Shown piece by piece: positions 15,053-19,222 of a stretch of 19,222 bases of DNA. The notes under the pieces were generated by a model. That model saw nothing but the letters and a program-made list of their open reading frames with translations, had not been told where the DNA came from and made no database searches. Source of the stretch: an uncultured Myxococcales bacterium (GTDB lineage Bacteria > Myxococcota_A > UBA9042 > DTJE01); the NCBI GenBank assembly GCA_937975765.1, contig CALJUR010000012.1, positions 1-19,222 of the forward strand. Reading direction: 5' to 3'. The position numbers were made by a program, and so were the translations under genes. Each line of letters opens with the position of its first letter. Position 1 is the first letter of the stretch.

Positions 15053-16402
15053 CTACATCAGGAAGACGACGTACTGCAGGATGTCCGACATGTCGCCTTC
15101 CTTGGGCTGTTCGTCGTTGTGGAAGTTCGTGTAGATGACGCGCCCGCCGGTCTCGCCGTAGGGCTGGAACGAGATCATGAAGGGCTCGATGTCGTTGTCG
15201 TGGGCCGAGTTCGGGCCCTTCAGGTGGACCATCGTCTCGGTCGGGCCGGTGCCGGTGATCGACGTCAGCGGGCTGAGGCCGTAGTCGATGCGGGCCGTCG
15301 GCTTCTGCAGGTACGCCGCCAGGTCGGTGTCGACCACGGTCGACTGGACCTCGAGAGGCTTCATGCCGTTGCCGGGGAAGTCGCGGATCAGCGACCCGTT
15401 CCATGCCGCCGGCCACGCCCGGGTCATGTACACCGACGCCCAGTCCGAGATGTAGACCGAGTTGCCGTTCATCACGAACTGCCGCAGCGTCGTCACGACG
15501 TCCGTGCCCATCTCGTCCAGGATCCAGTCCGGGGAATCGCCGCAGTTGATGAACAGGATGTCGAAGTCGTCCAGCAGCTTCTTCTTCGCGCCGAACTTGT
15601 CCTTCGCCTCCTGGCCGCCCAGCAGCCGGGCGCCTTCGGGCATGCCGGAGTCGGCGCCCTCCATCAGGCCGTCGAACATGTTGAAGTGGAACCACAGGTT
15701 GACCAGGGTGTTCTCGATGGCGTCCCACTTGCCGGTGACGACGGCGACGCGCGCCGCGGTGCCCGGGAAGCATGCGTCGTGAGACGTGGCGACGGTGGTC
15801 ATGCCCTTGTCGATCCACCGCACGAACAGGTGCGCGAAGGAGCCCTTCTGCATGTAGATGGTCTGGGTGCCGCAGGGCACGCCTTCCAGCGTGTAATTGC
15901 CGGCGTAGTCGGAGTGCGTCTCCACGTGGATCGGCATGCCGTTGCAGTCGGTGGTGTCGACCCACACCTTCACGAAGGGCATGGCCGTCTTGGTGTTCGG
16001 GGCGCAGGTCATGCCGGACACGGTGCCGTAGCCGCACGGGTCGCAGCCACCCACCGGGGCGTCCGGGTCGTACGTGTCCTTGATGCCGGGATCGGTGACC
16101 GCGGTGTCCTTGACGCCCGTGTCGTTCGCGCCGGGATCCTGGACGCCGGGGTCCTGGATCGCGGTGTCCTGCCCGGCGGTGTCGTTCGCGCCGGGGTCGG
16201 GGGCCACGAAGTCCTCGGGCACGTCCTGGGGGACGACGGCGTCCTCGCCGGCCTCGCGGTCTTCGCCGTCCTGCGGGAAGGCCAGGTCGATCGCCTCGGC
16301 GCGGACGTCCAGCAGGATCCCGCCGTCCTTGTCGGTGTCACCGCCGCCGCACGCCGCGAACGCCCAGGCCGCCGCCACGATCACCGGAAACACGCGCCGC
16401 AT
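15053..16402 (-). CDS. secreted lipoprotein with Asp-rich repeat linker and probable amidotransferase-like domain
   Basis: The 449-aa product is not assigned a function. Start at ATG 16402 is set by AGGAGG 5 nt upstream. The in-frame ATG at 16417 would encode that ribosome site as MEEAR. A signal peptide ends at lipobox FAAC with Cys18. Residues about 20-115 are acidic and disordered, including eight pentads of the form D-P/T-G/A-X-X at 69-108. A Cys-rich patch (Cys120, 123, 133, 153, 177) accompanies a carboxypeptidase-regulatory-like beta sandwich at about 125-195 (the segment containing HSDYAGNYTLEGV). From about 270, DFDILFINCGDSPDW and GNSVYISDWASVYM resemble class I glutamine-amidotransferase-like or ThuA-like folds, where surface Gly-Asn/Asp turns bind sugars. 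That resemblance is tentative. It sits upstream of and close to the photolyase gene. Confidence 0.75.
   Translation of the reverse strand: MRRVFPVIVAAAWAFAACGGGDTDKDGGILLDVRAEAIDLAFPQDGEDREAGEDAVVPQDVPEDFVAPDPGANDTAGQDTAIQDPGVQDPGANDTGVKDTAVTDPGIKDTYDPDAPVGGCDPCGYGTVSGMTCAPNTKTAMPFVKVWVDTTDCNGMPIHVETHSDYAGNYTLEGVPCGTQTIYMQKGSFAHLFVRWIDKGMTTVATSHDACFPGTAARVAVVTGKWDAIENTLVNLWFHFNMFDGLMEGADSGMPEGARLLGGQEAKDKFGAKKKLLDDFDILFINCGDSPDWILDEMGTDVVTTLRQFVMNGNSVYISDWASVYMTRAWPAAWNGSLIRDFPGNGMKPLEVQSTVVDTDLAAYLQKPTARIDYGLSPLTSITGTGPTETMVHLKGPNSAHDNDIEPFMISFQPYGETGGRVIYTNFHNDEQPKEGDMSDILQYVVFLM
16079..16198 (-). repeat. 15-bp period coding repeat (eight pentapeptides)
   Basis: Eight consecutive five-residue units occupy residues 69-108 of the lipoprotein: DPGAN, DTAGQ, DTAIQ, DPGVQ, DPGAN, DTGVK, DTAVT, DPGIK. 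A partial ninth (DTYDP) follows. Asp at position 1 is invariant and Pro or Thr is always at position 2. The first and fifth units are identical. Such linkers probably hold the folded domains away from the membrane. Confidence 0.93.
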
Positions 16403-16407
16403 CCTCG

Positions 16408-16413
16408 CCTCCT
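16408..16413 (-). promoter_or_regulatory. ribosome binding site deciding the lipoprotein start
   Basis: On the minus strand AGGAGG lies 5 nt before ATG 16402. It is contained in the codons that would follow the upstream ATG at 16417, which argues against that upstream start. Confidence 0.8.
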
Positions 16414-16434
16414 CCATCCCCTCGGGATCGCGGA

Positions 16435-16463
16435 AGCATACAAACTCGGCGAATGGAAGTCCA
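16435..16463 (-). promoter_or_regulatory. candidate sigma-70-like promoter for the lipoprotein gene
   Basis: On the minus strand TGGACT (16458-16463) and TATGCT (16435-16440) are separated by exactly 17 bp, each matching the consensus at 4 of 6 positions. The predicted start near 16428 gives a leader of about 25 nt to ATG 16402. The segment is less G+C-rich than its surroundings. A perfect inverted repeat lies just upstream. Confidence 0.38.
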
Positions 16464-16476
16464 CGTAGTCGGAATG

Positions 16477-16491
16477 TGACATAAGATGTCA
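16477..16491. promoter_or_regulatory. 15-bp inverted repeat, candidate operator
   Basis: TGACAT, AAG, ATGTCA is a perfect dyad with 6-bp arms and a 3-bp centre. Its centre is about 56 bp upstream of the predicted transcription start, a usual place for an activator. It lies in the 103-bp gap between the two lipoprotein genes. The regulator is unknown. Confidence 0.4.
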
Positions 16492-16505
16492 GGCTGGCGC
16501 GCCGA

Positions 16506-17720
16506 TCAGGGGCCCTGCCAGCCGATCCCGGCCTGAGCGTCGGCGCCCCCGAAGGCGCCCAGGTCCGGCGACCCGTCCGCGGGGTTCCCGGCGTCGCGGC
16601 AGGGGGAGTCGTCGCGCAACCGGAAGTCGCCCGCCGCCGGGTCCACGAAGCCGGCCTCCACCGCCAGGCCCCCTTCGCCCGGGATGGCGTTCGTCACGTA
16701 GGGTTCGGCCACTTCGTCCATCGCGATCCAGCCGCTGGCGATCGCGGTCTCGGCGGCCTCGTTGCGCAGGCCCCTCGCGCTGTCGAAGACGATGGAGTTC
16801 GTCACGACCAGGTGCGTGTCGCCTGCCGGCACGAAGACCGCGGCGCCGCCCTGCAGCGCCGGCATCGTCCAGCCCTGGTACGTCCATCGCGACGCGTCCT
16901 GGTCGCGCGCGTTCAGCACGTGCTGGGTGACGAAGGCGTTCTTCGCGTTGACGGCCAGCACGGGGAACGTGGTGTCCACGATGACGTTGTGGTGCGCGTT
17001 CAGCGTGATGTCGTCGTGCAGGTTCAGGCCGGCCTGGCAGCCGCGGATGACGGTGTAGGCGACCTCCAGCATGCCGGGGCTGTGGGTGTCGACCGCCTCG
17101 TGGCCGCAGTCCTCGAGGGTGCTGTGCCGGAGGTACGCGACGGCGCCGGGGGCCAGGTACTGGAAGCCGGTCGCGGCGGCCCAGACGTGCCGGACGTTGA
17201 CGTGGTCCAGCGTGAAGCGCGACCCGCCATCCACGCTATAGATGCCGTTGACGCACCACTCGACGACGACGTACTCGAACTCGCCGTCCCGCGCGGTGAT
17301 GCCGATCCAGTCGGTGTAGTGCGGGTCGGGGCTGGAGGACGTGAAGACGATGGGCCTGTCGGCGGTGCCCTTCGCGACGATGCGGCCCTGCGCGTTGATG
17401 CCGATGTGGGTGCGGTGGTACTCGTCGCCGCCGGCGTCGGGGTCGCCCGTGGGGTCGGTGCGGGTCATGTCGTCGGCCGGGCCCAGTTGCGACTGGCCGG
17501 TGTCGTCCATGCCGGCGGTGACGACGATGCGCGTGCCGGGGAGGATCGTCAGGGTGACGCCGGCATCCACCAGCACGTCGCCGGTCAGCACGACCGTGCC
17601 GGACCAGGTGGTGTCCTTCACCACGTGCCCGGGCGGCGCGTCGTCCGCGTCGCAGGCCGCGAAGGCAAGGGCCAGCATCGCGACGGCGGCGGGCCATGGG
17701 GTACCGGGAACGCTTCGCAC
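16506..17720 (-). CDS. right-handed parallel beta-helix lipoprotein
   Basis: The 404-aa secreted lipoprotein starts at GTG 17720, where GGAGG lies 6 nt upstream. A start farther upstream in the open frame would place the signal peptide internally. The signal ends at lipobox FAAC with Cys23. The body begins with WSGTVVLTGDVLVDAGVTLT, the capping coil common to parallel beta-helix proteins. GRIVAKGTADRPIVFTSSS and a DWIGI strand follow, and then repeated coils of about 20-25 residues (for example GFQYLAPGAVAYLRHSTLED and the MLEVAYTVIRG strand). The end FRLRDDSPCRDAGNP followed by PDLGAFGG is typical of the polymorphic outer-membrane/surface beta-helix group. The fold suits polysaccharide binding or lysis, but no catalytic residues can be assigned. 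It precedes the other lipoprotein on the same strand. Confidence 0.82.
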   Translation of the reverse strand: MRSVPGTPWPAAVAMLALAFAACDADDAPPGHVVKDTTWSGTVVLTGDVLVDAGVTLTILPGTRIVVTAGMDDTGQSQLGPADDMTRTDPTGDPDAGGDEYHRTHIGINAQGRIVAKGTADRPIVFTSSSPDPHYTDWIGITARDGEFEYVVVEWCVNGIYSVDGGSRFTLDHVNVRHVWAAATGFQYLAPGAVAYLRHSTLEDCGHEAVDTHSPGMLEVAYTVIRGCQAGLNLHDDITLNAHHNVIVDTTFPVLAVNAKNAFVTQHVLNARDQDASRWTYQGWTMPALQGGAAVFVPAGDTHLVVTNSIVFDSARGLRNEAAETAIASGWIAMDEVAEPYVTNAIPGEGGLAVEAGFVDPAAGDFRLRDDSPCRDAGNPADGSPDLGAFGGADAQAGIGWQGP

Positions 17721-17726
17721 GGGGAA

Positions 17727-17731
17727 CCTCC
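17727..17731 (-). promoter_or_regulatory. ribosome binding site supporting the GTG start
   Basis: GGAGG on the minus strand lies 6 nt before GTG 17720. The first in-frame ATG, at the Met15 codon, falls within the hydrophobic signal core, so GTG is preferred. Confidence 0.7.
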
Positions 17732-17898
17732 CTCGAACGCCGCCGCCTAGGGTAGCAGCCCAATTCAGGACAGTCACCATTATTGCCGAGACAACTGGCT
17801 GGAACGGCTGGACTTCACCGGCATCGCAGGGCGGGGGCCCCATCCGCCGTCTTGGATCTCCGGGATGATCCGGTTCCAGGTGGGTCGTAAGAGGGTTC

Positions 17899-17911
17899 TC
17901 CCATAGTGGGA
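17899..17911. other. 13-bp inverted repeat in intergenic region
   Basis: TCCCA, TAG, TGGGA is a perfect 5-bp-arm dyad about 180 bp upstream of the beta-helix gene and just past the strong hairpin. It could be an operator or chance; nothing else distinguishes it. Confidence 0.25.
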
Positions 17912-17924
17912 AGGGGGGGAATCT

Positions 17925-17966
17925 GCCTCGCCGGCCGGCGGGAGGTAACGCGCCGGCCGGCGAAGC
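17925..17966 (-). terminator. strong 16-bp-stem hairpin after the helical-protein gene
   Basis: Two copies of the 12-bp palindrome CGCCGGCCGGCG (17929-17940 and 17951-17962) are embedded in 16-nt arms that pair with a single mismatch around a 10-nt loop. It begins 9 nt past the stop of the minus-strand gene ending at 17975. A C-rich rather than U-rich run follows, so it may stabilise the mRNA end or assist Rho rather than act as a classical terminator. Confidence 0.5.
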
Positions 17967-17974
17967 GGGAGGGA

Positions 17975-18688
17975 TCAGGCGGCCGACGGAGCGGTCCTGA
18001 CCACGACCGGGATCTCCGCATCCTGCGTCCCGGCGCCCGCCGTCGGCGCCCTGGAGGTGTCCTCGTGCCCCGCGCGATCGCGTGCCGCCGGGAAGAAGGC
18101 GTCGGCCACGCGCGGGTCGCCGTAGTGGATCAGCAGCCGGCTGCGAGTCCGGTGCATCTCCGCCACGAAGGCCTGCCGGGCGGCGTCCAGCAAGGCGCGG
18201 GCGTTCCCGCGCGTGCCGCCGGCGCACGCCTCGTCCCGGGAAGCCGCCTCGAACTCCTGCCGGGCCTTCGCGATCGCCTCGGCCCGAACCGCCTGTCCCT
18301 CCAGGGACTTCAGGCGCTCCTCCAGGCCGATCACGCGCGGGATCCGGCGCGCCGCCACGGCGTCCAGCAGGGGCGTCAGCCCGTCCGGGAACACCGTCGC
18401 GAACGGTTCCCGGTTACGGTCGCCTCCCGCCTGGGCCAGCAGGTCCAGGAAGACCTGCCGCACCGCGGCATCCAGGCCCGCCCCGGCCTGCCGGCGCAGC
18501 TTCAGCCGGGCGACCTTGGTGGCATCCGCGTCCTCGCGACCCTTGCGGGCCGCCTCCAGCCGGTCGCAGGCGGCCTTCATCGGGGCCGCCATTTCCCGGA
18601 CCTCCGGCCGCGCCTCGATGGCCGCGAGCACCCGGTACCCGATCCGGAGGAAGGTGTCCGCACGGGACGTCAGTTGGGGAGTGTTCAT
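17975..18688 (-). CDS. uncharacterised helical cytoplasmic protein, 237 aa
   Basis: I do not recognise this protein. ATG 18688 is preceded by a strong AGGAGG 5 nt upstream, and high third-position G+C matches neighbouring genes, so it is very likely real. It has no signal peptide or membrane segment. Residues 1-205 are rich in Ala, Arg, Glu and Leu with heptad-like spacing, as in REMAAPMKAACDRLEAARKG (about 31-50) and the GLEERLKSLEGQAVRAEAIA stretch (about 121-140), suggesting a helical bundle or coiled coil. The last 27 residues (GHEDTSRAPTAGAG onward) look disordered. A structured leader precedes it and a strong hairpin follows, so it is probably monocistronic. Confidence 0.8.
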   Translation of the reverse strand: MNTPQLTSRADTFLRIGYRVLAAIEARPEVREMAAPMKAACDRLEAARKGREDADATKVARLKLRRQAGAGLDAAVRQVFLDLLAQAGGDRNREPFATVFPDGLTPLLDAVAARRIPRVIGLEERLKSLEGQAVRAEAIAKARQEFEAASRDEACAGGTRGNARALLDAARQAFVAEMHRTRSRLLIHYGDPRVADAFFPAARDRAGHEDTSRAPTAGAGTQDAEIPVVVRTAPSAA

Positions 18689-18693
18689 GATCG

Positions 18694-18699
18694 CCTCCT
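18694..18699 (-). promoter_or_regulatory. strong ribosome binding site of the helical-protein gene
   Basis: Minus-strand AGGAGG with 5 nt to ATG 18688. It rules out the open upstream frame (to 18886) as coding. Confidence 0.8.
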
Positions 18700-18727
18700 T
18701 TCGTCCAAGGAACCCATGCACCCACCC

Positions 18728-18749
18728 GGGACCGTTTCCGATCCCGGCA
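18728..18749 (-). promoter_or_regulatory. 5' leader hairpin with GAAA tetraloop
   Basis: On the minus strand CCGGGATCG and CGGTCCCGG form a 9-bp stem with one U-G wobble closed by a GAAA (GNRA) loop, about 30 nt upstream of the ribosome site of the 237-aa protein gene. No U tract follows. It may be a leader stability or regulatory element. Confidence 0.4.
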
Positions 18750-18882
18750 CCTACGGGACAAGAGACGGACGGGGGGCAAAAGGGATCAACGGGGGGCGAA
18801 AAAAATGGAAAGAAAATGGATCTGCCTGCCCGAACACGAGGTTGCAGGACGACAAAACCGGTTCTGACGTGGCAATGACGCC

Positions 18883-19097
18883 GCATCCAGGGGAGATCGG
18901 GTGGGGGGCACGGCCCAAACGCGTCGCGTCAGGGGGCGATCGGGTGTGGATCATGGTCCAATGGCGTTGCATCAAGGGGCGATCGGGTGCGGATCTCGAC
19001 CCATTCCATCCGCATCAAGGGGTGATCCCGCGTGGATCGCGGTCCAATCGCGTCCCATCAGGCGACGAACCCGCAATCTCAGGGAGTGATGCAGTCG
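18883..19097. repeat. degenerate 43-bp tandem repeat array
   Basis: Units start at 18883, 18926, 18969, 19012 and 19055, an exact 43-bp register. The most conserved part is GCATCAAGGGGCGATCGGGT, followed in units 2 and 4 by TGGATC and GGTCCA. Units 2 to 4 are clearest; the fifth is recognisable for only about 20 bp. As 43 is not a multiple of three, it is not a coding repeat. There are no unique spacers, so it is not a CRISPR array. Confidence 0.9.
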
Positions 19098-19222
19098 CAT
19101 CGGGTCGACAGAAACAGTCTCTACACCCCCATGAACCCCCCTCCTTGTACCGTATATTGTCTCTAATCCTACTAACCCGGGCGGATAATACATGACAGTC
19201 TGGGGCCCGCTGTGATACAGTT

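Larger units (their letters stand above)
18689..19222. other. 534-bp non-coding region to the contig end
   Basis: No credible gene is seen here. From the gene outward it contains the leader hairpin (18728-18749), a stretch with the direct repeat ACGGGGGGC and A-rich runs (about 18765-18825, T-rich on the minus strand), and a 43-bp tandem repeat array (18883-19097). It ends in a more A+T-rich segment (about 19140-19200) that could hold a promoter, although no -35/-10 pair with proper spacing is convincing on either strand. Confidence 0.6.

Noticed and set aside
11738..16037. Several long open frames in other frames over phoU, phoB, photolyase and the lipoprotein
   Set aside because: All overlap confidently assigned genes and lack motifs or ribosome sites.
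18883..19097. CRISPR array
   Set aside because: Units abut without unique spacers and there are no cas genes.
19120..19150. Minus-strand ribosome-like AAGGAGG followed by ATG
   Set aside because: The frame stops after three codons (Met-Gly-Val-stop), so no gene is supported; a leader peptide cannot be argued from this.
18901..19195. Short open frames on both strands in the repeat region
   Set aside because: They run through a 43-bp repeat whose period is not a multiple of three, with no ribosome sites.

Overview
The window is a high-G+C (roughly 70% by eye, not computed) assembled contig from a Gram-negative bacterium. It encodes an outer-membrane porin, a periplasmic alpha-2-macroglobulin and several lipoproteins with type II signal peptides. 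The Asp/Thr/Pro/Gly-rich linkers of the lipoproteins resemble secreted proteins of Myxococcota and other former Deltaproteobacteria. That placement is an inference. Bases 1-44 are not genomic: they exactly match the 3' 44 nt of the Illumina universal (P5) sequencing adapter.

Region 1 (about 91-6253, minus strand) is one very large gene for a bacterial alpha-2-macroglobulin lipoprotein with an intact thioester motif. A 342-bp divergent intergenic region (6254-6595) separates it from region 2.

Region 2 (6596-13597, plus strand) is a compact phosphate-uptake operon: phosphate-selective porin, pstS, pstC, pstA, pstB, a PhoU fusion gene, and a PhoB-type response regulator. The porin passes phosphate across the outer membrane, PstS binds it in the periplasm, and PstCAB pumps it inward. 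PhoU and the response regulator should couple transport to transcription. The most unusual gene of the window is the PhoU homologue. Its C-terminal third is a low-molecular-weight phosphatase / arsenate-reductase (ArsC)-like domain in which the catalytic P-loop cysteine is serine. No PhoR-type histidine kinase is visible.

Region 3 (13613-17720, minus strand, convergent with region 2) holds, in transcription order, a parallel beta-helix lipoprotein, a second lipoprotein with a 5-residue-periodic Asp-rich linker and a probable glutamine-amidotransferase-like domain, and a class II CPD photolyase. A candidate promoter and a 15-bp inverted repeat lie between the two lipoprotein genes. The photolyase start is 6 bp from the preceding stop.

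Region 4 (17721-19222) contains a strong hairpin, an unrecognised 237-aa helical protein on the minus strand with a structured 5' leader, and a degenerate 43-bp tandem repeat array in non-coding DNA. It ends in a more A+T-rich stretch. No rRNA, tRNA, CRISPR array, transposase or integrase was seen.
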